Source: CAZDUS01 sp964609375
GTDB taxonomy: Bacteria; Verrucomicrobiota; Kiritimatiellia; CAIKKV01; CAITUY01
NCBI GenBank assembly: GCA_964609375.1
Contig: CAZSSA010000027.1
Location: 1 to 25,064, forward strand
Length of the DNA stretch: 25,064 nt
Direction of reading: 5' to 3'
The position numbers and the translations under genes were made by a program. Every line of letters starts with the position of its first letter. The first letter of the stretch is position 1. The notes below the pieces were generated by a model, which did no database searches, was not told the DNA's origin, and saw only the letters and a program-made list of their open reading frames with translations. Shown here one piece after another: positions 7,273 through 14,794 of this stretch.

Positions 7273-8568
7273 ATGATTTGGCTTATCTATAATCTTTTGT
7301 TTCCTGTGGTTTTTCTGCTGGTGCTGCCTTATTACCTGATGCGCATGGTGCGGCGGGGTGGGTATTGGAAGGGGTTTATTCAACGGCTGGGTGTGTATGA
7401 TGGCGGTTTGAAGGCACGGTTAGCCGCCCGACCCCGGGTGTGGGTTCATGCCGTGAGTGTGGGCGAAACCTTTGTGGCTTTGCGTTTTATGGAGGAATGG
7501 CGGAAGGCTGATTCCCGGGTGGCTTTTGTTTTTTCTGTGAATACCTCCACGGGGCGTGATCTGGCGGCCAAACTACTGCATTCCGATGATGTCATGGTGT
7601 ATTTTCCCGTGGATACGCCTCCGGTTTTGTGGCGGGTATTCCGGACCCTTCGTCCCACGTTGCTTGTCCTGACGGAGTGTGAATTCTGGCCGAACCTGAT
7701 TGGGATGGCTCGGAAACGCGGGGTACCGGTGATGTTGATCAATGGCCGGTTGTCCGATCGGTCGTTTCGCGGGTATCGACGTTTCCGCTGGCTGTTCCGG
7801 CCTGTTTTGCAGTTGATCAATCGACTATCGGTTCAAAGTGCGCAGGATAGGGATCGATTTTTGGAGCTAGGGGTTGACCCTGCCAGAGTTCAGGTTGCCG
7901 GGAGTGCAAAGTATGATGTGGCCTTGCAGGCGCCGGGCAACGTGGAAACGGCGAGACAGATCCTGAAGGAGGGCGGGATTGATCCTGATGCCCTTGTCCT
8001 TTTGGGAGGCTCCACATGGGCAGGAGAAGAGGATATTCTGCTGGATATGGTTGTCCGGTTACGAGGGGATTATCCGGGATTAAAGCTTGTGCTGGTGCCG
8101 CGTCATGCCGAGCGGCGTGATGAGGTGGTGGAGGCCATCCGGAAGCGTGGGCTGGCGTATGTTCAGCGGAGCAAGGGAGGTGCGGTGCAGGGAGGGAAAC
8201 CGGCGGATGTTTTACTGGCGGATACCACAGGGGAATTGAGGCATCTCTACACGGCGGCGACGGTTATTTTTGTGGGCAAGAGTTTGACCCAGCATGGCGG
8301 GCAGAATCCGATAGAGCCGGCGGCTTGTGCCAAGCCGATTCTTGTGGGGCCCCATATGGAGAATTTTACGGATGTGATGCGGGAGTTGCTGAGTGCGGAG
8401 GCTGTCCTGCAAGTGGCTGACGCGGCGGCGTTGGAGCAGGGTATTCGGACCCTGCTTGGGAATGATGGTGAGCGGCGGCGGTTGGGTGAACGGGCATTCG
8501 GGGTTGTGCAACGCAATCGCGGAAGCCTGAAGGCGATGATCCAGGGAGCGGAAGCGCTTTTGGGGTGA
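7273..8568 (+). CDS. waaA: 3-deoxy-D-manno-octulosonic acid (Kdo) transferase
   Basis: Transfers Kdo from CMP-Kdo to lipid A precursor at the inner face of the inner membrane (GT30 family); its presence implies LPS. An N-terminal membrane anchor (about residues 2-22) leads into VWVHAVSVGE, whose E65 corresponds to the catalytic base of the family. Further family blocks are ECEFWPNLI, GSTWAGEEDILL, VPRHAERRDEV and the C-terminal HGGQNPIEPAACAKPILVGP with HMENF just after. Length 431 is close to the usual 420-430. ATG 7273 is preferred, since the anchor begins there; GTG 7258 is in frame but neither start has a clear ribosome-binding site. The stop lies 7 nt from the stop of the opposing gene, leaving no room for a terminator between them. 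A single gene: no other LPS-core gene is adjacent. Confidence 0.95.
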   Translation: MIWLIYNLLFPVVFLLVLPYYLMRMVRRGGYWKGFIQRLGVYDGGLKARLAARPRVWVHAVSVGETFVALRFMEEWRKADSRVAFVFSVNTSTGRDLAAKLLHSDDVMVYFPVDTPPVLWRVFRTLRPTLLVLTECEFWPNLIGMARKRGVPVMLINGRLSDRSFRGYRRFRWLFRPVLQLINRLSVQSAQDRDRFLELGVDPARVQVAGSAKYDVALQAPGNVETARQILKEGGIDPDALVLLGGSTWAGEEDILLDMVVRLRGDYPGLKLVLVPRHAERRDEVVEAIRKRGLAYVQRSKGGAVQGGKPADVLLADTTGELRHLYTAATVIFVGKSLTQHGGQNPIEPAACAKPILVGPHMENFTDVMRELLSAEAVLQVADAAALEQGIRTLLGNDGERRRLGERAFGVVQRNRGSLKAMIQGAEALLG

Positions 8569-8575
8569 GTTTTTA

Positions 8576-9175
8576 TCAGCGGCGGGTGAAGACGACGACA
8601 ACGACGACTGCCGCCATGACAAGGTAGGTGAGCGCAATCCGCAAGCCTTTGATTTCGTCAGCGGACGATTTGGATTGTTCCGCATTGATAGATTCGCGGA
8701 TTTGACGTCTTAGATCCTCGGCTTGAGAGTCCTCATTGGTACTTGGTTTGAGGTCGCGCTGGATAGAATCCGGGTCAAGGGGTAGCCGGGCGGATTGTTC
8801 CTGGAGCATGGCGTCGTTGGTGACGGCCTGTGAAACCATTTGGTCGACATCCATATTATTGAACCGTTCAGAATAGTGGCCGATGACCTTGAAGAAGGCC
8901 GGAGAGGCTGAGGTCCACATTGAAGAGAGTTCATTGGTGGTCAGTGGGCGCTGCAGGGTCAGGGAGGGGGCCGATGTTGAGGGGGAGGAGGAGAAATCAA
9001 AAAAGTGATCAACGGCCTGAGTGGCGGATGGAAGGGTATTGGTTTCGAGATTTTCAAAGACATTTGTTGTGGCGCCATGCTCCTGGACGGACTGGGGGAT
9101 GGCGTGGGCGGTGAGGATGGTATGCAACAGCAGGAGGGTTGGCGCCAGCCATCGCTTGTGGTGTTTGTATGACAT
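8576..9175 (-). CDS. hypothetical secreted protein with C-terminal membrane anchor
   Basis: I do not recognise this family. The 199-residue product starts with a basic n-region and hydrophobic core (KRWLAPTLLLLHTILTAHA) that looks like a Sec signal peptide with cleavage after AHA near residue 25. A polar region rich in S, T, N and Q follows, then a charged, probably helical stretch (about 140-175, SQAEDLRRQIRESINAEQ). A single hydrophobic segment (about 178-196, LTYLVMAAVVVVVVF) ends in TRR. This predicts a periplasmic domain held by a C-terminal anchor. ATG 9175 is chosen because the signal peptide begins there; GTG 9199 would add 8 residues. It is last in the minus-strand glycogen run, 45 nt after the GH57 gene, which suggests co-transcription but not a role. 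Confidence 0.75.
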   Translation of the reverse strand: MSYKHHKRWLAPTLLLLHTILTAHAIPQSVQEHGATTNVFENLETNTLPSATQAVDHFFDFSSSPSTSAPSLTLQRPLTTNELSSMWTSASPAFFKVIGHYSERFNNMDVDQMVSQAVTNDAMLQEQSARLPLDPDSIQRDLKPSTNEDSQAEDLRRQIRESINAEQSKSSADEIKGLRIALTYLVMAAVVVVVVFTRR

Positions 9176-9220
9176 TGAGTTGGGTTTAAGGGTGGGCACC
9201 CGGTTTCCGTTTCTGTTGGG

Positions 9221-10399
9221 TTAATGAATGCGTTCGGAGAGGTCAGAAAGGACATTCATGAAGTTAATGTAGGCGTCGTAGGGAGTCGGGTAGGGATTAA
9301 AGTACTTGTGGACGTTTCCATCTTCGAACCATTTGGTGCACATGTAATAAAGGTGATCCGAGGTTTGCAGGTTGCGCCACGCCTGGAGCAGATCGGGATC
9401 GGCGGCGGCCTTTATTTTCGGTTCCAAGGCATAGAGTGCCTGTGCAGCATCATGTTGCATCTGGTTGCCAAGCCAGGCGCTGAGATCGCGCTCCGTGTCG
9501 GCCCAGGATGTGAACTGTGGAACTGAAAGCGTGCCGGAGGGGGTGTATTCGGCGGCGGCTTCTGAAGGGGTTTGGAACCGGAATCCGGGATTGGACAGAA
9601 TGCCGGCGGGGAATAGTTGAAGGAAATCGAAGATGCCGGTTTCTTCCCAGTGATGTTCCCCGAATGTTTCGTAATCCATGAACAGGTTGACGGCATGAGC
9701 TGACTTGTGGATTTTATGAATCCATTTGGAGAATTTCTCCGCCGTGAGGGGATATTCCGCCCATTCCCGATTGGAAAAGCGAAAGGCGATGTCGTCCGAA
9801 AGGCGATAATTTTTAAGGAGCACCATCAGTTGTTTGCAGCCGGCGGCTCTGTACAATTTGTTTGGACTCCGAGTGCCAAGGATATGATCGGCGCCTTCGG
9901 CCAGGATCGCCTTGTAGCCCAATCGTTCAACCTCGGCGGCGAGGTCATCCCGGTAGATCAGTTCCGTGTTCCGGAAAGTGGTGGAGTGCTGTCCAAACAG
10001 TTCGGCGATTTGAGTGCGGTGGAGTTGCACTTGTTCGGCAAATTCAGAAGGAGAGAAAACGAAGGCCAGGGAATGCGAGTAGGTTTCGTTCAGGAATTCC
10101 ACGCATCCAGTATCGGCAAGACGCTTAAAGCTATCCATCAGTGCGGGATTAAAACGGCGGAACTGGTCGAGGGCAACACCGGAAATGGAGTAGGCGACCC
10201 GGAAATCGCCTTTGTATTTGCGGATCAGATCATTGATGAGACGATTGGCGGGGAGATAGCACTTGCGGGCCACTTTTTCAAGAATTGCCTGGTTTTGTTC
10301 GTCATCGGCGTAGGCATGAGATTCGCCGATATCGAAGAATGTGTAATGCCGCAACCGGGTGGGTTGGTGGACTTGAAAATAGAGACACAGCGAGGGCAT
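9221..10399 (-). CDS. glycoside hydrolase family 57 alpha-amylase-like protein
   Basis: GH57 enzymes cut or rearrange alpha-1,4-glucans with a retaining mechanism. The conserved opening YFQVHQPTRLRHY carries the HQP motif (11-13). The nucleophile is predicted as E146 (FRNTELIY) and the acid/base as D242 (FMDYETFGEHHW), both in the expected sequence blocks. At 392 residues this is the short single-domain form, cytoplasmic since no signal peptide is present. It starts 5 nt after the stop of the GT4 glycogen synthase-like gene and shares a cluster with a debranching enzyme. A role in glycogen or maltodextrin turnover is therefore likely; branching activity is known in other GH57 members and cannot be excluded, although those are usually longer. 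No good ribosome-binding site precedes the ATG, so translation may depend on the upstream gene. Confidence 0.88.
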   Translation of the reverse strand: MPSLCLYFQVHQPTRLRHYTFFDIGESHAYADDEQNQAILEKVARKCYLPANRLINDLIRKYKGDFRVAYSISGVALDQFRRFNPALMDSFKRLADTGCVEFLNETYSHSLAFVFSPSEFAEQVQLHRTQIAELFGQHSTTFRNTELIYRDDLAAEVERLGYKAILAEGADHILGTRSPNKLYRAAGCKQLMVLLKNYRLSDDIAFRFSNREWAEYPLTAEKFSKWIHKIHKSAHAVNLFMDYETFGEHHWEETGIFDFLQLFPAGILSNPGFRFQTPSEAAAEYTPSGTLSVPQFTSWADTERDLSAWLGNQMQHDAAQALYALEPKIKAAADPDLLQAWRNLQTSDHLYYMCTKWFEDGNVHKYFNPYPTPYDAYINFMNVLSDLSERIH

Positions 10400-10404
10400 G
10401 AGAT

Positions 10405-11691
10405 TCAGGGGGCTAGACGCTTGTAGATATTCAGGATGCGTTCGGCGGCAACGCTCCAGCGGATGGCTTTCAGGTCGTTTTTCCCGTGGCGAAGCATTTC
10501 GCGGGAAAGGGCTGAGTATTTGAGAACCGCGAGGATTTTATCGGCGATATCCTCGGCGTTCCAGAAATCCACTTTTAATGCGTGCGTGAGTACCTCGCCG
10601 ACACCGGCGGTGCGCGAGACGATGACAGGTACATCGTAGAGCATGGCTTCCAAGGGGGAAATGCCGAACGGTTCCGATACGCTGGGCATGACATAGAGAT
10701 CGCTCATGGCGTACATGCGTTCGACATCGTGACCGCTTAGGAAGCCTGTGAAGTGGAAACGGTTCCCGATTCGCAACTCCCCCACGCGCTCGATAAGTGC
10801 AGGGAGCATATCGCCGGTTCCTGCCATGACGAACGTTGTATCGGGCAGCTTTTGAAGGACGCGGGCGGCGGCCTCGATAAAGTAATCAGGGCCTTTCTGG
10901 AAGGTGACGCGTCCGAGGAAAAGGACGATTTTGCCGGTGCGTTGTTGATCCACATGATAGACCTTGCTTGCCCGGTGGCGAGCGACGGCATTATGGACGA
11001 CGGAGACTTTGTCGGGGTCGATGCCATAGCGTTCGAGGATGAGTTGACGCGTGTAGTGACTGACGGCAATGACATGGTTGGCGGCCAGCATGCCGGCCTT
11101 TTCGATGGCGATGATGTCCGGGTTGCCATGTTCGCCGCTGCGGTCAAACTCCAGTGCGTGGATGTGAACGACGAGGGGTTTGCCACTGGCTTCTTTTGCG
11201 CGGATAGCGGCCGGGAAAGTCATCCAGTCATGGGCATGGATAAGGTCAAATATTTCATTTCGGCCCAGGGATTCGGAGACGTCGCTATAGCGGGCGACTT
11301 CGGCGATCAGGTTGGGACTGTAGAGATTGGGTGCCGCGAGGATGCTGGGGGGGCGGGATGGATGCGTGGCGGCGTGAGTCAGAGCGGTTTCAAGAACATA
11401 GCGATACTCCGATATTGTCTGGTAGGGAGCAAGCAGGGAGTCCAAAGGGCGGATGTCGATGTGAGCCGTGGTTTTCCTTGGGGAGCTTGGGGAGGGGGGT
11501 GTCAGGGAGTGGACATGCGAGGCGGATATCATCGTGACGTGTGAGCGCCGGCGGAGGGCGGGTGCGCGTGGGACGACGAAAACGATCCCGACTCCATGTC
11601 GGGATAACGCCTTTGTCATATCATGGCAAGCCGTTCCGAGTCCCCCGCTAACATGAGGGGGGAACTCCCAGCCAAACATCAATACACGCAT
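10405..11691 (-). CDS. GT4-type glycosyltransferase, probable glycogen synthase
   Basis: GT-B fold transferase. The start MRVLMFGWEFPPHVSGGLG has the glycine-rich acceptor loop seen in glycogen/starch synthases and related GT4 proteins. The C-terminal half has VLFLGRVTFQKGPDYFIEAA, and the donor-site E-x7-E motif in SVSEPFGISPLEAM. Length 428 is typical for GT4. The GT4 versus GT5 call rests on overall look; the opening resembles GT5 glycogen synthase, while the C-terminus follows GT4. Next to GH57 and debranching-enzyme genes the likely product is glycogen or a similar alpha-glucan, made from a sugar nucleotide in the cytoplasm. It sits 10 nt after the SAP/cysteine micro-protein gene and 5 nt before the GH57 gene. 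A role in another polysaccharide is the main alternative. Confidence 0.88.
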   Translation of the reverse strand: MRVLMFGWEFPPHVSGGLGTACHDMTKALSRHGVGIVFVVPRAPALRRRSHVTMISASHVHSLTPPSPSSPRKTTAHIDIRPLDSLLAPYQTISEYRYVLETALTHAATHPSRPPSILAAPNLYSPNLIAEVARYSDVSESLGRNEIFDLIHAHDWMTFPAAIRAKEASGKPLVVHIHALEFDRSGEHGNPDIIAIEKAGMLAANHVIAVSHYTRQLILERYGIDPDKVSVVHNAVARHRASKVYHVDQQRTGKIVLFLGRVTFQKGPDYFIEAAARVLQKLPDTTFVMAGTGDMLPALIERVGELRIGNRFHFTGFLSGHDVERMYAMSDLYVMPSVSEPFGISPLEAMLYDVPVIVSRTAGVGEVLTHALKVDFWNAEDIADKILAVLKYSALSREMLRHGKNDLKAIRWSVAAERILNIYKRLAP

Positions 11692-11701
11692 GGGAGTGAT
11701 A

Positions 11702-11887
11702 CTATTTCAGGTCGATGCAATCTTCGCGCCAGCAGCAGTTCATATGGGGGCAGGCAGGGGTTCCGGTGCCGAAGCAGACGGTGTTGCCTTCCGCTTTCTG
11801 GATATTGAGAATCAAATCCGCCTTTTTCATTTTCATGGAATTGATTCCCAGTGCCTTGGCTTTCTTTTTGATGTCAGGCATTTTCAT
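11702..11887 (-). CDS. 61-residue SAP-like protein with cysteine-rich tail
   Basis: A small but convincing gene: AGGAG lies 7 nt ahead of the ATG, and the protein has clear order. Residues 1-33 (MKMPDIKKKAKALGI, KMKKADLILNIQKAEG) resemble a SAP or Rho-N-like helix-extended-helix motif that can bind nucleic acid. Residues 34-61 hold five cysteines (C38, C46, C51, C52, C57) in CFGTGTPACPHMNCCWREDC, a possible metal site. From memory, proteins with a SAP start and a CFG...C...CxWREDC tail occur in several environmental bacteria, without a known function. It leads the GT4-GH57-hypothetical run (10 nt to GT4), and its 5' leader holds the foldable element at 11951-12002. Binding nucleic acid and controlling the cluster is a guess only. 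Confidence 0.78.
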   Translation of the reverse strand: MKMPDIKKKAKALGINSMKMKKADLILNIQKAEGNTVCFGTGTPACPHMNCCWREDCIDLK

Positions 11888-11950
11888 GCGTTATCTCCTG
11901 TTCGGGCGGGCGTTGTGGTTTCCCGCGGTTAATGGCTTTGACTTGTTATG

Positions 11951-12002
11951 ATGGAATCGCCAGAGGCGACAACCTTGGCACTGACTTGGTGCCACGTTCC
12001 GT
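11951..12002 (-). promoter_or_regulatory. predicted three-way-junction element in leader of the SAP/GT4/GH57 run
   Basis: Two perfect hairpins lie side by side: 11957-11961/11965-11969 (5 bp, 3-nt loop) and 11976-11981/11989-11994 (6 bp, 7-nt loop). Bases 11951-11956 pair with 11997-12002 (6 bp, one G-T) and enclose both. The element ends 64 nt before the micro-protein ATG on the minus strand. It may act as an RNA leader, or be a dispersed palindromic repeat; the strand is assigned from the downstream genes only. The rest of the 221-nt gap holds an AT-rich stretch and no gene. Confidence 0.4.
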
Positions 12003-12062
12003 GGAAGCGATACTACACAAGGGAGGGCGCTCTGCAAAGTTTAAAAATGCAATTTTAATTTG

Positions 12063-12079
12063 CCGGGACGCGGCCCCGG
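12063..12079 (-). terminator. weak hairpin after the debranching-enzyme gene
   Basis: CCGGG pairs with CCCGG over a 7-nt loop, 30 nt past the gene's stop. It is followed on the minus strand by an AT-rich stretch (aaattaaaattgcattttt) with an imperfect T-run. A rho-independent terminator is possible but the stem is only 5 bp. Confidence 0.25.
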
Positions 12080-12108
12080 TTGACAGCATGAGGACAGGGG
12101 ATTACCCG

Positions 12109-14112
12109 CTATCGCCGTGGAAGCGGCTCCGGACGACAACACATGGTTAGTAAGCGGATGAGTTCGGCGCAGCTCCATGCCTGGGCGAAGCAACCGTTCG
12201 GGCGATGTGGCGTGTCGCCATCGAAAATCTCCGGCACTTGATGGAGTCCTCCGCCAAGGAGGGAATAGTCAAGAAGAGGACCCAGGGTTTTGATCAGGTC
12301 GGAGATGGCGGCCTGTCGGTCGGGAGCGACCCGCAGGGCGGCTTCGCCGTAGTGGCCGATAAGCCAGGGCCAGACGGTGCCTTGATGGTAGGCGGCGTCA
12401 CGGGTGTCCTGATCGCCTTCGTAGCGCCCCTTGTAGGCCGGATCGTGAGGGGAAAGTGTGCGAAGACCGTAAGGGGTCAGTAATTCGCGGCGGACGGTTT
12501 CGATGACGCTGGTTTGCTGGGAGAGGTTTAGCGGGGAGTAGGGGAGGGATACGGCTAGAACCTGGTTTGGGCGAATGGATCGGTCGAGATGGCTATCGGC
12601 AAAGGAATCGGCAAGGCAGGAGGAATCTGCCATCCAGAAGAGGGATTGGAAAGCGGCCTTGCACCGGGTGGCGAGGTCGGATGGCCAGGGAGTGGGGGCC
12701 CCGAGGGTGGTTGCCAGTGCATCGGAAAAACAGATGGCGTTATACCAGAGGGCATTGATATCCACGGCGTAACCGTGCCGCGGGGTAACGGGGATGCCGC
12801 GGGATTTTGCGTCCATCCATGTTAATTGGGTGTCGCGGTTGCCGGCATGGAGGAGGCCGTCCGCGTTCATAAAGATGTCGTTGCGAGTGCCTTCCATGAA
12901 GCGGTTAAGGATCCGCTGCATCACGGGCCAGAAATGTCTGTGTACGGTGCGGATATCTCCGGTTGCCTCCAGCATGTGCTGGACGGCGCGGAAGTACCAA
13001 AGGGAGGCATCCACGGCATTGTAGGCGTGGTGGTCCGGGTTGGAGGAAAAGAAGTTTGGGATCAGACCATCGCGTTCTGCTTCGCCAATGGATTTCAGGA
13101 TGGCGGTGCCCATGTCCGGGTTGCCGGAACAGTAGGTCAGGCCGGGGAGGGCAATGAGGGTATCGCGTCCCCAGTCGTCGAACCAGGGGTACCCGGCGAG
13201 GATGGTGGGGCGGTTATCGGGGGTCCAGATCAAGAATTGCTGGCCGGCGCGGATCAGGTCCGGAAGGGTTTGTGCAAGTTCGGCGGGGGCCCCTTGCGAA
13301 AGGGCTGTATATTTCTGTTGGTCCTGCTGGCGGCGTGATCGTTCGCTATCCCACGTGGATACCGTGAAGGCCGTTGAGGTTGAGATGGAGGCCGTCATGA
13401 TAACGGACTGGCCCTGGCGAAGGGGAATCTCCAGCATACCCGGGCAGAAGAGATCCTCGTGATGGTCATAGCCGCGTTCGGCCTCGCGGGCATATTCGAA
13501 GTTCCGATACCAATCAGGCTGAGCCTGAAAAGTGGAGGGGCGATTGGTGCGGATATGGAGGGGCGGCATGCCGTCGTAAGGGTTGATGTCGAACCCATCT
13601 GGCTGGGAGTTGACGGCTGTCCGGATGAAGGAGTCCTGATGTTTGAGGCCGTGATGATCGCGGTAGGCGAGCAAGGGTTTCAAGCACAGGGTGACAGGTT
13701 TTGATGATTTCAGGATATCATAACGGATGAGGACGGTGTTTTCGTGTGCGGGCATCAGGATTTGTTTACGGATCCGCGTGTGGCCGACGAGATAGGTGAA
13801 TGTCGGGCAATCGTCCAATGTGAATGAGGTTAGGAAGTTGAAGCCGGCAGGGTGGTACACGCCGGGGTAGCGGTGGCAGGCAAGGGGGGATTCCTGATGG
13901 CCGATGAGGATGGAATCGTCGATGTCGGAGAGGAGCAGGAACCGTCCGGGTGGATAGGAGAGGTTGGCGACCAGGAGGCCGTGGTATTTCCGGGTGTGGC
14001 AACCGGCGACGGTGCCGGAGGCATAGCCGCCGAGGCCGTTGGTTTCCAGCCATTCGTAATGGAGCGATTGGTTGAGATCGCGACAGACTTCTTGATCGAA
14101 GGAGATGGACAT
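12109..14112 (-). CDS. glycogen debranching enzyme (amylo-alpha-1,6-glucosidase family)
   Basis: Removes branch-point glucose from glycogen. The N-terminal bacterial/archaeal debranching domain (about residues 15-240) has WLETNGLGGYASGTVAGCHT and RKYHGLLV. The C-terminal alpha/alpha-barrel domain (about 285-660) has WFDDWGRDTLIALPGL (310-325) and, near the end, YHQGTVWPWLIGHYGEAAL. The 667-residue product is normal for the GDE type that lacks the eukaryotic transferase half. ATG 14112 is chosen because family similarity begins right there (MSISFDQEVCRDLNQ); TTG 14175 would overlap the upstream DedA gene. The start is 4 nt past the DedA stop with no clear ribosome-binding site, suggesting coupling. 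With the GT4 synthase and GH57 enzyme downstream it completes a synthesis-plus-breakdown glycogen set. Confidence 0.92.
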   Translation of the reverse strand: MSISFDQEVCRDLNQSLHYEWLETNGLGGYASGTVAGCHTRKYHGLLVANLSYPPGRFLLLSDIDDSILIGHQESPLACHRYPGVYHPAGFNFLTSFTLDDCPTFTYLVGHTRIRKQILMPAHENTVLIRYDILKSSKPVTLCLKPLLAYRDHHGLKHQDSFIRTAVNSQPDGFDINPYDGMPPLHIRTNRPSTFQAQPDWYRNFEYAREAERGYDHHEDLFCPGMLEIPLRQGQSVIMTASISTSTAFTVSTWDSERSRRQQDQQKYTALSQGAPAELAQTLPDLIRAGQQFLIWTPDNRPTILAGYPWFDDWGRDTLIALPGLTYCSGNPDMGTAILKSIGEAERDGLIPNFFSSNPDHHAYNAVDASLWYFRAVQHMLEATGDIRTVHRHFWPVMQRILNRFMEGTRNDIFMNADGLLHAGNRDTQLTWMDAKSRGIPVTPRHGYAVDINALWYNAICFSDALATTLGAPTPWPSDLATRCKAAFQSLFWMADSSCLADSFADSHLDRSIRPNQVLAVSLPYSPLNLSQQTSVIETVRRELLTPYGLRTLSPHDPAYKGRYEGDQDTRDAAYHQGTVWPWLIGHYGEAALRVAPDRQAAISDLIKTLGPLLDYSLLGGGLHQVPEIFDGDTPHRPNGCFAQAWSCAELIRLLTMCCRPEPLPRR

Positions 14113-14116
14113 GACG

Positions 14117-14782
14117 TCAAGGTTGCTTGGAAGCGGCGACCTTTCGGCGGTGGTGGAAGACGATGTAGCCCACAATCAGAACGGTGACTCCGGCGAGAGC
14201 CCAGAGGGTGGCGCTCTTGGAGTATGCTTCGATCAATTCCCTATTCTGGCCGGCGATATAACCGATGGCGGTCAGGATAGCGACCCAGATGCCGGCGCCG
14301 AGCCCGGTCCAGAGCAGGAAGTGGAACATGTTCATGCGGGCGAGGCCAGCCGGTAGGGAGATATATTGGCGAACAACCGGGATTAATCGGGCGGTGAAGG
14401 TGCTGATTTCGCCATGGTTTTTAAAGAAGGCTTCACCTTTGGTGAAATTCTTTTCCGAAATAAAGAAGTATTTACCCCATTTGAGCAGGAGCGGGCGGCC
14501 CAGCCACAGCGCCAGATAATAATTGAATAGGGCGCCGAGCCAGCTCCCGATGATGCCGGCCACAATGGCGAGCCAGAAGCTCATTTCGTGGCCGGGGATA
14601 TAGGATGGAGAGGAGAGGTAGGCGGGGGAGGATAGATAGCCGGCGGGGATCATGACGACCTCGCTGGGGAAGGGGAAACAGGAACTTTCCAGGAACATCA
14701 TGATGATGATGCCGGTATAGCCCCAATCTCCGACCAAGCCCACGACCCAAGTGACTGACTGCTGCAAGAATTCATGTATCAT
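14117..14782 (-). CDS. DedA-family inner-membrane protein
   Basis: DedA proteins are integral membrane proteins linked to lipid scrambling or flipping and to membrane energetics. The family blocks are visible: FLESSCFPFPSEVVMIPAGYL early (about residues 30-50) and TARLIPVVRQYISLPAGLARM in the second half (about 134-154). Several hydrophobic segments fit 4-6 membrane spans, including a final one (LWALAGVTVLIVGYIVF) followed by a basic tail (HHRRKVAASKQP). Length 221 is typical. The ATG has GGAG 9 nt upstream. It lies 12 nt after the permease stop and 4 nt before the debranching-enzyme start, so the three look like one transcript. The link with glycogen breakdown is positional only; the substrate is unknown. 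Confidence 0.9.
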   Translation of the reverse strand: MIHEFLQQSVTWVVGLVGDWGYTGIIIMMFLESSCFPFPSEVVMIPAGYLSSPAYLSSPSYIPGHEMSFWLAIVAGIIGSWLGALFNYYLALWLGRPLLLKWGKYFFISEKNFTKGEAFFKNHGEISTFTARLIPVVRQYISLPAGLARMNMFHFLLWTGLGAGIWVAILTAIGYIAGQNRELIEAYSKSATLWALAGVTVLIVGYIVFHHRRKVAASKQP

Positions 14783-14794
14783 TCGAGTTCTCCA

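Noticed and set aside
11932..12150. 72-codon plus-strand ORF in the gap between the debranching and SAP genes
   Set aside because: No ribosome-binding site; it runs through the hairpin element and into the opposite-strand gene, with no protein-like features.
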